From Fibrobacter intestinalis (GTDB lineage Bacteria; Fibrobacterota; Fibrobacteria; Fibrobacterales; Fibrobacteraceae), in assembly GCF_900167415.1 (NCBI RefSeq), contig NZ_FUWU01000018.1, forward strand, positions 1 to 56,578: 56,578 nucleotides of DNA, given 5' to 3'. A program made the position numbers and the translations under genes. Of this stretch, positions 16,033 to 23,480 are shown one piece after another. Numbering within the stretch: the stretch's first letter is position 1; every line of letters starts with the position of its first letter. The notes below the pieces were generated by a model, which was not told the origin of the DNA, searched no databases, and saw only the letters and a list, made by a program, of their open reading frames with translations.

Positions 16033-16095
16033 GCGACGAATTTTAATATTCTATTGATGCGTCAATGGCTCCGATTCTACATCGGGGCCTTTTTT
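16014..16095 (+). promoter_or_regulatory. Tryptophan attenuator: antiterminator and terminator hairpins
   Basis: Segment 3, CTCCGAT (16069-16075), can pair in two exclusive ways. It pairs with ATCGGAG at 16014-16020 (seven perfect base pairs), which overlaps the 3' end of the trpL codons and forms the antiterminator, supported by an inner helix GACG/CGTC (16035-16038 with 16060-16063). Or, as part of GGCTCCGAT (16067-16075), it pairs with ATCGGGGCC (16081-16089; nine base pairs with one G-T) around the loop TCTAC, followed by six T residues at 16090-16095, which makes an intrinsic terminator. The distance of segment 2 from the TGG codons fits exposure under stalling. Confidence 0.85.
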
Positions 16096-16155
16096 ATTTC
16101 CCCCAAACCCATTCCCCCTCCCACCCTTCAAAAAAAACAACAAAAGGACAATACG

Positions 16156-17556
16156 ATGAACAAAAGAACCGACAACTTATACCTCTCTCTAGAAGGAGAC
16201 CGCTACACTCCCTTTTCTCTCGCCAAAAAATTGGGTGCCAAAGCGATTCTCGAATCCGCTTCTTTTTCCCAAGGATCGGCCCGTTATTCCATCCTGATGC
16301 TCGAAGAAGCTTTCCACGTCATTGAAGACGAGCAAGGCGTCGCGATTGTAAGCGAAGGACAGCGCAAGCCCTGCGACAGCCGAAACATTTTGGAAGCCTT
16401 GGAAAAAATCGCCGCCGAAAACGAAAAGCCTCCCCAAATTCCGCTCCCGGCTGCGGGAATCGGATTCCTCTCTTACGAATTTTGCGCACGCTGCGACACC
16501 ATCCATTTGGCAAAGCAAAAAGACGGGTTGCAAATTCCCGAATCCGAATTTGTCGTCGGGCACATCTACATCGTCTTTGACCATTTTACAGATACGCTCC
16601 ACTTATTCGGATTAAACTACGACGAACATGAAATCGATTTGTCCGAAGCCTTTGCCCGCATTCAAAAGAAACTTTCCAATCTGGATTTTTCCTATCTGGA
16701 AGCCTCGACGGAAAAATATCCCTACAGGATTATCAGCGACCTGCAAAAAAGCCACGACGAATACGTCCACTGCGTGAAAGAGCTGAAAAAGCGCATCGTT
16801 GCCGGGGATATTATTCAAGCGGTTCCCTCTCGCCGCCTGCAAATCGAATCCCAAATGCCCGCGCTGGAAACCTACCGGAGAATCCGTTCATTGAATCCGT
16901 CGCCCTATCTGCTCTACATCGACTTTGGCGATTATCAGCTCATCGGTTCATCGCCCGAAAGCCTGGTACGCTCCCATGGAGGCAAATCTTCCATCCGTCC
17001 CATCGCAGGGACCTGCCGCCGGGGAAAAAACGAAGCCGAGGACGAACAGCTCAAGGAAAAACTGGCGAACGACCCGAAAGAACGGGCAGAGCATCTGATG
17101 CTCGTCGATTTGGCCCGAAACGACTTAGGGCGAGTGAGCAAGCCGGGAAGCGTCCATTTGACACGGAACATGGAATGCGAACTGTTCAGCCATGTCATCC
17201 ATATCGTTTCCGAAGTGGAAGGAGAAAATCGCAGCGACATCAAGCCGATTCAAGTTTTGCAATCCGTATTTCCGGCGGGGACCGTCAGCGGCGCACCCAA
17301 AATCAGCGCCATTGAAATCGTTTCTTCGCTGGAATCCGAAAAGCGCAACTTTTACGCAGGCGCCGTTGGCTACCTGGAAGCCAATGGAGATCTGGATTTT
17401 TGCATTGGAATCCGCTGTACCTTGAAAAAGGGGAACATCTACACGCTGCAAGCGGGTTCGGGAATCGTCTATGCCTCGGATCCGGAACGCGAATGGGAAG
17501 AAACCAATGAAAAATTGGGAGCCCTCCTCCAAGTTCTAGAGACTAAAGAAAAATAA
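16156..17556 (+). CDS. trpE: Anthranilate synthase component I
   Basis: Converts chorismate to anthranilate together with the glutaminase encoded next door. The 466-residue protein has a chorismate-binding core with IGSSPESLVR near residue 265, PIAGTCRRG near 285, the DLARNDLGRV motif near 320, PAGTVSGAPKISA near 375 and GIVYASDPEREWEET near the C-terminus. The N-terminus LYLSLEGDRYTPFSL corresponds to the region that binds tryptophan for feedback inhibition in TrpE. The start is ATG at 16156, after AAAAGGA; the reading frame extends back into the attenuator but has no start there that suits. It is controlled by the trpL attenuator and separated from trpGD by 29 bp. Confidence 0.96.
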   Translation: MNKRTDNLYLSLEGDRYTPFSLAKKLGAKAILESASFSQGSARYSILMLEEAFHVIEDEQGVAIVSEGQRKPCDSRNILEALEKIAAENEKPPQIPLPAAGIGFLSYEFCARCDTIHLAKQKDGLQIPESEFVVGHIYIVFDHFTDTLHLFGLNYDEHEIDLSEAFARIQKKLSNLDFSYLEASTEKYPYRIISDLQKSHDEYVHCVKELKKRIVAGDIIQAVPSRRLQIESQMPALETYRRIRSLNPSPYLLYIDFGDYQLIGSSPESLVRSHGGKSSIRPIAGTCRRGKNEAEDEQLKEKLANDPKERAEHLMLVDLARNDLGRVSKPGSVHLTRNMECELFSHVIHIVSEVEGENRSDIKPIQVLQSVFPAGTVSGAPKISAIEIVSSLESEKRNFYAGAVGYLEANGDLDFCIGIRCTLKKGNIYTLQAGSGIVYASDPEREWEETNEKLGALLQVLETKEK

Positions 17557-17585
17557 GCCACGCCATTTCAAAAAAGGATTCAAAA

Positions 17586-19187
17586 ATGATTGTCATCATC
17601 GATAACTACGACTCTTTCACATACAACATCTACCAGTCCATTTCGCGCATCACACCGGAAGCAGTCTGCGTTATGCGCTCCAAGGAATGCACCCTGGAAG
17701 ACATCGAAAAGCAAAACCCATCCCACCTGATTCTTTCGCCCGGACCGGGACGCCCCGAAAACGCGGGAATCACCGAAGACGCCATCCGCCATTTTGCGGG
17801 GAAAATCCCCATTTTAGGAGTCTGCCTCGGGCATCAGGCCATTTGCCACGCCTTCGGAGCAAAAATCGTCTCCGCCAAATTCATCAAGCACGGCATCGCC
17901 GAAGAAATGAACTTGGACGGGCGCGGGCTTTTCCGCCATATCGGCAAGCGCGGAACGTTTATGCGCTACCACAGCCTTGTCGTCGAAGAAGAATCCCTCC
18001 CGTCGGAATTTGAAATCACCGCCCGGGCCGAAGACGGCGACATCATGGGAGTCCGCCATAAAACCCTCGACATCGAAGGCGTTCAATTCCACCCGGAGTC
18101 CATTGCCGCCAAAGAAGGCGACGCTCTTTTCCGTTCCTTTCTCCATTACCGCCGGGACGCTCTTCCCGTTTCACAATTCTTGAGCAAATTGATTTCCAAG
18201 GAAAATTTGACCTGCGAAGAGGCGGAACTTTTTATGGAAAACCTGACAGAGGGAATGCTCGACGAAAGACAGACCGCGGCCATTTTAACGGCAATGGCCG
18301 CAAAAAATCCCGCAGCCTCGGAAATCGCCGGTTGCGCAAAAGTGCTCAACAAAAAGAAAAAGCCCTTTCCCCACGAAAAGAACGCCCCTGTCGCCGAAGT
18401 AGTCGGAACCGGCGGCGATGGCAAGGGGAGCTTCAACATCAGTTCCTTCTCCGCCCTTATCTGCGCGTCCTGCGGTTGCCCTGTCGCCAAACACGGCAAT
18501 CGGGCGGTTTCCAGCAAATCGGGAGCCGCGGACTTTTTCGAAAGCCTTGGGTTCCATCTCGCCCTGCAACCGGAACAGGCCGCCAAAGTCTTGCAAAAAA
18601 CAAACTTCGTATTCCTCTTTGCTCAGGTTTACCATAACGCGATGCGCTTCGCCGCTCCAGTTCGAAAATCCCTGGGAATCAAGACCATCATGAACCTCAT
18701 CGGGCCTTTGACGAATCCCGCCGAAGCCCAATACCTGCTGCTGGGCGCCTACAGCAAAGAATTGCTGAAGCCGATGGCTGAAGCCGCTAAAATGCTCGGA
18801 GCAAAACACGTTCTGGCGGTTTGCAGCGCCGACGGTTTTGATGAAATCTCCCCCAATGTTCCCACATTCGCCTATGAAATCGATGAAGCGAACCACGCCT
18901 TGGAATACACAATAGATCCGCAAAAAATGGGAATTCCAACGACCAGCGACAACGAACTTCGCGGCGGCACGGGTGAAGAAAATGCAAAAATCGCTCTAGA
19001 GCTGGCAAGCGGCAAAGGAAATCCCACCATCCGGAATGCCGTCGCTTTGAATGCGGGCGCAACCCTTTACGTCGCGCGGCGGGCGGCGAATCTCCGGGAA
19101 GGATTCCAAATGGCGCTCAACGCCATCGACTCCGGTGCGGTCGCCCAAAAAATCGACGAAGTCCGTTTAGCAACCCTCGCTTCGTAA
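17586..19187 (+). CDS. trpGD: Anthranilate synthase glutaminase / anthranilate phosphoribosyltransferase fusion
   Basis: A bifunctional 533-residue protein. Residues 1-190 are the class I glutamine amidotransferase TrpG, with Cys80 in GVCLGHQ and the His169/Glu171 dyad in QFHPES. Residues ~197-533 are TrpD, with the PRPP-binding motif GTGGDGKGSFNIS at about 274-286, KHGNRAVSSKSGAAD, and NLIGPLTNP near 375. Fusion of TrpG and TrpD is known in E. coli and other bacteria. The operon here contains only trpE and trpGD; the later trp genes must lie elsewhere. A terminator follows 20 bp after the stop. Confidence 0.95.
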   Translation: MIVIIDNYDSFTYNIYQSISRITPEAVCVMRSKECTLEDIEKQNPSHLILSPGPGRPENAGITEDAIRHFAGKIPILGVCLGHQAICHAFGAKIVSAKFIKHGIAEEMNLDGRGLFRHIGKRGTFMRYHSLVVEEESLPSEFEITARAEDGDIMGVRHKTLDIEGVQFHPESIAAKEGDALFRSFLHYRRDALPVSQFLSKLISKENLTCEEAELFMENLTEGMLDERQTAAILTAMAAKNPAASEIAGCAKVLNKKKKPFPHEKNAPVAEVVGTGGDGKGSFNISSFSALICASCGCPVAKHGNRAVSSKSGAADFFESLGFHLALQPEQAAKVLQKTNFVFLFAQVYHNAMRFAAPVRKSLGIKTIMNLIGPLTNPAEAQYLLLGAYSKELLKPMAEAAKMLGAKHVLAVCSADGFDEISPNVPTFAYEIDEANHALEYTIDPQKMGIPTTSDNELRGGTGEENAKIALELASGKGNPTIRNAVALNAGATLYVARRAANLREGFQMALNAIDSGAVAQKIDEVRLATLAS

Positions 19188-19207
19188 TTTCGTCCTCCAT
19201 TTCCAAG

Positions 19208-19241
19208 ACCGTCGGCTTTTATCGCTGGCGGTTTTTATTTT
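19208..19241 (+). terminator. Terminator of the trp operon
   Basis: ACCGTCGGC (19208-19216) pairs with GCTGGCGGT (19224-19232) with two G-T pairs, followed by TTTTTATTTTT. It closes the trpE-trpGD transcript. Confidence 0.75.
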
Positions 19242-19384
19242 TGAACCGGAAGAAAGGGCTTCCTGCCATTTTGCGTTTTCTTCAAAGCGGCAAGGATGCC
19301 GCTTCCCCTGTGTTCAAGCCCAAATTCAAGTTTCACATGCAGGCAAAGCGTCTCGCAATCATATAAAACTCCATCCGAATTCCC

Positions 19385-19940
19385 GCCGGCATAGCCCTAG
19401 GATACTAGCAACGCGTAGCACGCGTTGACGGTTCTGACACTGGCGTTCGATCCCTACTGGCTGCCCGTAACCGGGCTATAGTTTACCCATCATGGTCAAC
19501 TGTTCCCCAAATAATCTTCATCCAGCCGATGCTTGATATAGTTCGCTATCTTGGCCGCATTTTTGCCTGCCGTGTCAACATAGTAGCCGCGACACCAAAA
19601 TTCCCTGTTCCTGTATTTGAACTTCAACTCGGGAAAGCGTTCGTACAACTGCAGGCTGCTTTTCCCCTTCAAGAAACCCACCACGCTGGACACGGCATAC
19701 TTGGGCGGGATTTCCAGCCGTCTCTCTCCGTAAAACACCTTCCGCCTGAATTTTGGCGCGAACACTATGTGGTATTTGCAGTTCCAGCTCGTATGGGCAG
19801 TTGTTCTTATATTTTCCATGTGAGTTTTCATCGCTAATGCAACTGATGCAGTGTACAGACCGCATCGTAAAATTGGCTGAAGGATTTTTCATCACCGCCA
19901 AAAGGCTTCTTGGAACCACCAGCCTAGCTGGTGGTTTTCG
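19385..19940 (-). mobile_element. Decayed IS200/IS605-like element
   Basis: A single tnpA-like gene on the minus strand is flanked by hairpins in the style of IS200. On the low-coordinate (right-end) side are CAACGCG/CGCGTTG (19409-19427) and GCCCG/CGGGC (19463-19476). On the high-coordinate (left-end) side is a 10-bp perfect stem AACCACCAGC/GCTGGTGGTT (19914-19936), which would also block readthrough. There is no tnpB. The exact ends and the target tetranucleotide could not be fixed. Confidence 0.6.
19476..19831 (-). pseudogene. IS200-family transposase TnpA, inactivated (HUH motif deleted, C-terminal frameshift)
   Basis: The reading frame 19831-19496 gives 111 residues beginning MKTHMENIRTTAHTSWNCKY and continuing HIVFAPKFRRKVFYGERRLEI. 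It then jumps straight to PPKYAVSSVVGFLKGKSSL. In intact IS200 transposases about 28 residues including the H-x-H metal ligands lie between these two segments, so an in-frame deletion has removed the HUH motif. The C-terminal Tyr in the ANYIKHRLDED segment is still present. Near the end one base is missing: the frame read closes with LGNS, whereas the next frame gives GEQLTMMGKL and a stop at 19476, the normal family ending. The expected family sequence is from memory. The protein cannot be catalytically active. Confidence 0.78.
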
Positions 19941-19947
19941 GTTTATA

Positions 19948-19985
19948 CAAAAAAGCAAATTTTTCCCATAAAAGAAAAATTTGCT
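19948..19985 (-). terminator. Terminator for the minus-strand surface-protein genes
   Basis: A 12-bp perfect stem (AGCAAATTTTTC at 19954-19965 with GAAAAATTTGCT at 19974-19985) is followed on the minus strand by six T residues. It lies 23 bp past the stop of the gene ending at 20009. Confidence 0.8.
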
Positions 19986-20008
19986 GCTATGCCTTATGTA
20001 TCAAGGGC

Positions 20009-20539
20009 TTACGAGAGATTTAGGGATCCAAATGACACATAAGCCAGTTTCTTCAACATTGAATTTTTTAATGCCGTAATGGGTGAAGAAGAATTTGCAG
20101 ACGAAATGCTGGACAAATCGTTCCGGACCAAATAAATGGTTACAGCATCTTTTGACGTGGCGATCAAATACAAATTTCCTTCCACACGGTGAACCTGAAC
20201 CAGTTCTCCATAAGAACGAATATTTGAATTTGACAAGAATCCGTTAGTATAAATTTTCAACGTATAATAGCTGCTATCGCCATATTCCTGAACAAGGCAA
20301 GTCCAAGCCCCATCGCTCTTTAGAAAATTTTTATAGAAATAAAACCAAACAGCGGATTTGGCTCCCAAACCAAGGGAGGCAATTTTCACATTAAATTCAA
20401 TTTGAAATAGGCCATGTCCTCGCCAATAGAGTCCAAAACAAATATTTGGGAACCGCACTGTAAAGTCACCCAAATGATGCAAAATAGCTGCCCCACATTC
20501 CCACCCTTCTCTAGCGAATTTGAACCCGCCGGATTTCAT
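20009..20539 (-). CDS. Hypothetical protein downstream of the LamG gene (possibly a remnant)
   Basis: I do not recognise this frame. It is open for 176 codons, starting inside the last 29 bases of the LamG gene, but no Shine-Dalgarno supports the ATG at 20539 and the true start may be later. The sequence is rich in aromatic residues and beta-prone (AVWFYFYKNFLKSDGAW, then YYTLKIYTNG), with a small Ser cluster SSISSANSSS near residue 145, in keeping with an exported beta-sandwich protein. It lacks its own signal peptide. It ends just before a strong terminator. It could be the 3' part of a second surface-protein gene whose 5' end was lost. Base composition is more AT-rich than the LamG gene upstream. 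Confidence 0.4.
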   Translation of the reverse strand: MKSGGFKFAREGWECGAAILHHLGDFTVRFPNICFGLYWRGHGLFQIEFNVKIASLGLGAKSAVWFYFYKNFLKSDGAWTCLVQEYGDSSYYTLKIYTNGFLSNSNIRSYGELVQVHRVEGNLYLIATSKDAVTIYLVRNDLSSISSANSSSPITALKNSMLKKLAYVSFGSLNLS

Positions 20540-21572
20540 TGCCGATTTTCAGAAAATAATTACCAGCAGCAGGAAAATGCAAAACCCGATGATTTCCGGC
20601 AATTTTTTCCCGAACGAGAACCTGCCCAAGCGCATCGGTAACGACGAGATTGCTACCCTGACGAATGCCCGCCACAGAAAGCGTACGCGAAACAACCGAT
20701 AGGCGAAGCGGCGAGACATCCGATTGGGCGACGATAAAGTCCGGATTTTCCGCAGACGACGAAGACGATTCCACCCGAGAAGAACTGGAAACGCCAGAAG
20801 AATCCCCCGCCGACGGATTTTCCCGGTACAATTCCAAAATTTCCGATTCGGAAAGCACCCGGCTGTAAATGCGCAAGTCGTCGATTTTCCCGCGGAAGAA
20901 TGACCAAAGGGAACGCGTCCCTATCCGAAGAGGCGAATCGCCGTTCTGGACGACCACTTTGTACGTCTCGTCGTAAAGCGAATCGGAATCCTTGAGTACG
21001 CCGTTCTTGTAAACGCGAATGAGATTTTCGCCCGTATCGTAAATCGCCAAAAAATGAATCCATTCGCCAACAGTCACCGGCTCTTGCACATAGCTTCCGG
21101 AACCCAATCCTCCGGCGAGATTGAATGCGTATGCCGAAATGCGGTTGGGACGGTTTGCCGAATTTTCTTCGTTATACATTCGGAAACCCCATTCCATATT
21201 TCCTTTATCCGTTCCGGTGAAAGTCCCCTTGCCCATCCAATGGATATAACCGTCATCGCTGACCGGAAAGGTGAGGGTGTCCGGGCTCATCCAGACCGAA
21301 ATGGCAAGTGCGCCCGTCGTCGAAATGCTGTAGGCGTCATCGTCCGGAAATTCCGCATAACTTGATTTGGTCCCGTCAAAGGAAATCGCCGCGCTTTCGT
21401 TCCCGAAGCGATCCGGAACAAAGACTCCGTTGTGATTCTCTCCCGGCGGCAATGAAACAGCCGATTGATTTTCGATATTTCCATTAAAAGGAAAATAGGC
21501 GACAAGCCCGTCGGTAGGGATTTTCGCCAGAGAAAAGCACGCCATCAAAAAGAGAAAAAATACAGCTCGCAT
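20511..21572 (-). CDS. Secreted LamG-domain surface protein with Ser-rich linker and C-terminal sorting-like domain
   Basis: A 353-residue exported protein. Residues 1-17 are a signal peptide (MRAVFFLFLMACFSLAK). Residues ~20-235 form a concanavalin A-like LamG domain (GLVAYFPFNGNIEN at the start, and the family ending GKIDDLRIYSRVLSESEILELY). Residues ~240-265 are a serine-rich linker. The last ~70 residues (LVVTDALGQVLVREKIAG and then AGNYFLKIGNEIRRVQIR) resemble the type IX secretion C-terminal sorting domain used by FCB-group bacteria. The likely role is carbohydrate or surface binding outside the cell. The ATG at 21572 starts the signal peptide directly. The stop is followed by an unknown ORF and a terminator. 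Confidence 0.82.
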   Translation of the reverse strand: MRAVFFLFLMACFSLAKIPTDGLVAYFPFNGNIENQSAVSLPPGENHNGVFVPDRFGNESAAISFDGTKSSYAEFPDDDAYSISTTGALAISVWMSPDTLTFPVSDDGYIHWMGKGTFTGTDKGNMEWGFRMYNEENSANRPNRISAYAFNLAGGLGSGSYVQEPVTVGEWIHFLAIYDTGENLIRVYKNGVLKDSDSLYDETYKVVVQNGDSPLRIGTRSLWSFFRGKIDDLRIYSRVLSESEILELYRENPSAGDSSGVSSSSRVESSSSSAENPDFIVAQSDVSPLRLSVVSRTLSVAGIRQGSNLVVTDALGQVLVREKIAGNHRVLHFPAAGNYFLKIGNEIRRVQIR

Positions 21573-21662
21573 AATCGGAATATATTTCTTTTCCCGGACA
21601 AGAGACGCATTTAAAATCGGCGAATTTCACACCCCCATTTTCTTCTTGATGAAAACTTCCGT

Positions 21663-21896
21663 TCATTTTTCCAAACGCTTCTCCTTTGTCCAATTATCAA
21701 ACCGCAAGAATTTTGATTCCGAAGGCAATTCGCAAAACACGTCCCTCGGCATCGCCCCATAGACCACGACAATCTGCGGTTTCAAAATTTTCAGCATTTC
21801 TATAACCCCTAAGTGCATCAATCGCTTTTCATCTTGAGTTTGGCAACATCCGTATGTCCCTATCGAAACAATTGAATCGTGCGGTATGCCAACATT
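21663..21896 (-). pseudogene. DUF4417-family protein, C-terminal fragment
   Basis: The minus strand encodes GIPHDSIVSIGTYGCCQTQD, then KRLMHLGVIEMLKILKP and VVVYGAMPRDVF. This is the C-terminal half of DUF4417 proteins, whose usual order is a GxPxxSxVSIGTYGC motif followed by a PxxxxVYG motif. The open frame extends upstream to 21944, but those extra residues belong to inserted DNA. The matching upstream half lies at 25497-25655, on the other side of a 3.6-kb insert. Joining the two at the shared TGTT gives VAFVGIPHDS in frame. Family function is unknown; such genes are often found in phages and mobile DNA. Confidence 0.72.
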
Positions 21897-21999
21897 TTTT
21901 TTTGCATTATCTGTACTCCTTTTTGACCGGGCGCGCAGAAACAATAAAATTCAGAATATTGGAACGCTTCTGCAGCGTAAGAAAATGTGCTTTTTTTTC

Positions 22000-23127
22000 C
22001 TAAAAAGGTAATGAACTTTTTAAAGACGTATCCATTTTTTTTAACCACTCTTCAAGGGAAGATTTTTTCCAATTCAAAAGCTCCGCTGCTGTTGCTGAAG
22101 AAATTTTTTCATCCAGACGCAGTTTTAGCACGGCATCTCGAAAAAACGGATCTTCAAAGCGATATAAGGTTTCATTTAACGCAAAAGGTTCGTAATGCCC
22201 TTTAAAAGATATGTTGTTTTTATTTGCGTACATCGCCTGAAATTTTTTGGTCACGTTAGAATATTGTTCTGAAATTCCGTATTTATTGCAATACTGGTGA
22301 AGAACAGTCCCATAACTTACTCGATAAACCTGTTTGATTTTTAGAACAGCGTCAATAAACGAAAATCCATTCGTATCTTTAACTTTTTCATAAACGACAT
22401 CTTGTGGACACAGTAATTCACCAGCAAAAAGATTGGCGTCGTGTTCTTCAATTGAATTTTTTTCTTCTTTCGTCTCTGTATTTTTGTATGAATCCTTGTG
22501 CAAAAGAATATGACCAAGTTCGTGAGCAACGGTAAAAATTTTCCGCTCTACAGATGCAATCGCACTATTTAAAATAATCGCAGGCCCTCCATCACTGGCT
22601 GCGACAGAAGCTCCATAAGTTTTAGCATAATTAAAATTGAAATAAAAAAATTTTATTCCCAATTTTGAAATCATTTCGCAAATGTCCAAAATAGGTACAC
22701 TCTGAGAAATAGAGAGTTGTTCCCGCACGCTATGCGCAGCTTCGATTGGATTGTTAAATTTATCATCTGAAAAAGTAAATTTGTTTTCTTTTTCAGCAAA
22801 GCTTTCTATATGCCGATATTCTTGTATTTTATCATGGATTAAAAAAAGAAGGTTTTCGCGGCAAGCCGTCTCCTTTGCCGTGAGTGCATATAAAGAACGA
22901 AATCGGATATTGCCAAAAGAAGGTTTTTCGGCAAATAGCTGAACCATCGTAACACCTAATGCGCCTGCGATTTTTTGGATAATCGAAATTCGTGGATCCG
23001 ATTTTTCGTTTAGGCAGTTCGACAATGTTGTCGTACTTATTTCCGCTTTGTCTGCCAACGAAGGGATCGTCCAATTTTTCATTTTCATGTAACGGCGAAT
23101 ATTTTCACTTAAAGTCGTTTGAACCAT
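22000..23127 (-). CDS. XRE-type HTH / ImmA-IrrE zinc peptidase fusion
   Basis: A 375-residue regulator-protease. Residues 1-65 are a Cro/C1-type helix-turn-helix (IPSLADKAEISTTTLSNCL, with DPRISIIQKIAGALGV). Residues ~145-290 are an IrrE/ImmA metallopeptidase with the zinc motif HELGH at 202-206 and a third ligand expected in EEHDANLFAGELL. The family cleaves partner repressors to derepress mobile elements, stress genes or toxins (established for ImmA of ICEBs1 and IrrE of Deinococcus); here DNA-binding and protease parts are in one chain. The ATG follows AGAGGT at good spacing. It is divergent from the operon at 23481, with an 8-bp palindromic operator between. This is the likely control gene of the inserted cassette. 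Confidence 0.9.
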   Translation of the reverse strand: MVQTTLSENIRRYMKMKNWTIPSLADKAEISTTTLSNCLNEKSDPRISIIQKIAGALGVTMVQLFAEKPSFGNIRFRSLYALTAKETACRENLLFLIHDKIQEYRHIESFAEKENKFTFSDDKFNNPIEAAHSVREQLSISQSVPILDICEMISKLGIKFFYFNFNYAKTYGASVAASDGGPAIILNSAIASVERKIFTVAHELGHILLHKDSYKNTETKEEKNSIEEHDANLFAGELLCPQDVVYEKVKDTNGFSFIDAVLKIKQVYRVSYGTVLHQYCNKYGISEQYSNVTKKFQAMYANKNNISFKGHYEPFALNETLYRFEDPFFRDAVLKLRLDEKISSATAAELLNWKKSSLEEWLKKMDTSLKSSLPF

Positions 23128-23199
23128 AAGATGACCTCTTTTACAAAAATTACAATTTTTCTAAAAATTTTCTATAAAAATTATTGAGAAAAATTTGAT

Positions 23200-23221
23200 A
23201 TTTTACATTATCCTGTAAAAT
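23200..23221. promoter_or_regulatory. Palindromic operator candidate
   Basis: ATTTTACA and TGTAAAAT form a perfect 8-bp inverted repeat with a 6-bp spacer. Extra half sites TTTTACA (23139-23145) and TGTAAAA (23268-23274) lie on either side. The position, between the divergent genes and near both promoters, suits binding by the HTH domain of the XRE/ImmA protein. Confidence 0.55.
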
Positions 23222-23281
23222 AACAAAACAAATGCGACATAAAACCTAAAAAAAACGACCGTCATTCTGTAAAAACTCGAC

Positions 23282-23310
23282 TTGACAAAGGGGTGAAAAA
23301 GAGTTATATA
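23282..23310 (+). promoter_or_regulatory. Sigma-70-like promoter of the cassette operon
   Basis: A consensus TTGACA (23282-23287), a 17-bp spacer and TATATA (23305-23310), about 165 bp before the first gene. The flanking TGTAAAA half site at 23268-23274 could let a repressor cover the -35 box. Confidence 0.75.
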
Positions 23311-23353
23311 TGAATATATGGGGTGCACTGCATTCCAAGACTATAAAAGGGAA

Positions 23354-23467
23354 ACGCCTTGACGTTCGGACAAACCTCAAGGCGTAGTCGAAATTACGCT
23401 ATAGCGAATTCTAACTATTTTCAATATAGCATAATTTTCCTTAACATTCATTTTCTTAGCGTAATTT
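23354..23467 (+). promoter_or_regulatory. Structured 5' leader with hairpin and three copies of a 13-bp motif
   Basis: A 9-bp perfect stem, ACGCCTTGA (23354-23362) with TCAAGGCGT (23377-23385), is followed by three related sites: AAATTACGCTATA (23391-23403, inverted), TATAGCATAATTT (23425-23437) and CTTAGCGTAATTT (23455-23467). In RNA the first can pair with either of the others. In DNA they could be protein-binding sites. No T-run follows the 9-bp stem, so it is not a simple terminator. Confidence 0.5.
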
Positions 23468-23480
23468 GCAAAGGTAAATT

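Noticed and set aside
15960-16095. T-box or tRNA-like structure before trpE
   Set aside because: No T-box core sequence (AGGGTGGNACCGCG-like) is present, while a Trp-rich leader peptide and paired hairpins explain the region.
19385-19940. IS605-type element with TnpB
   Set aside because: No tnpB-like frame is found next to the transposase; only a single short tnpA remnant exists.
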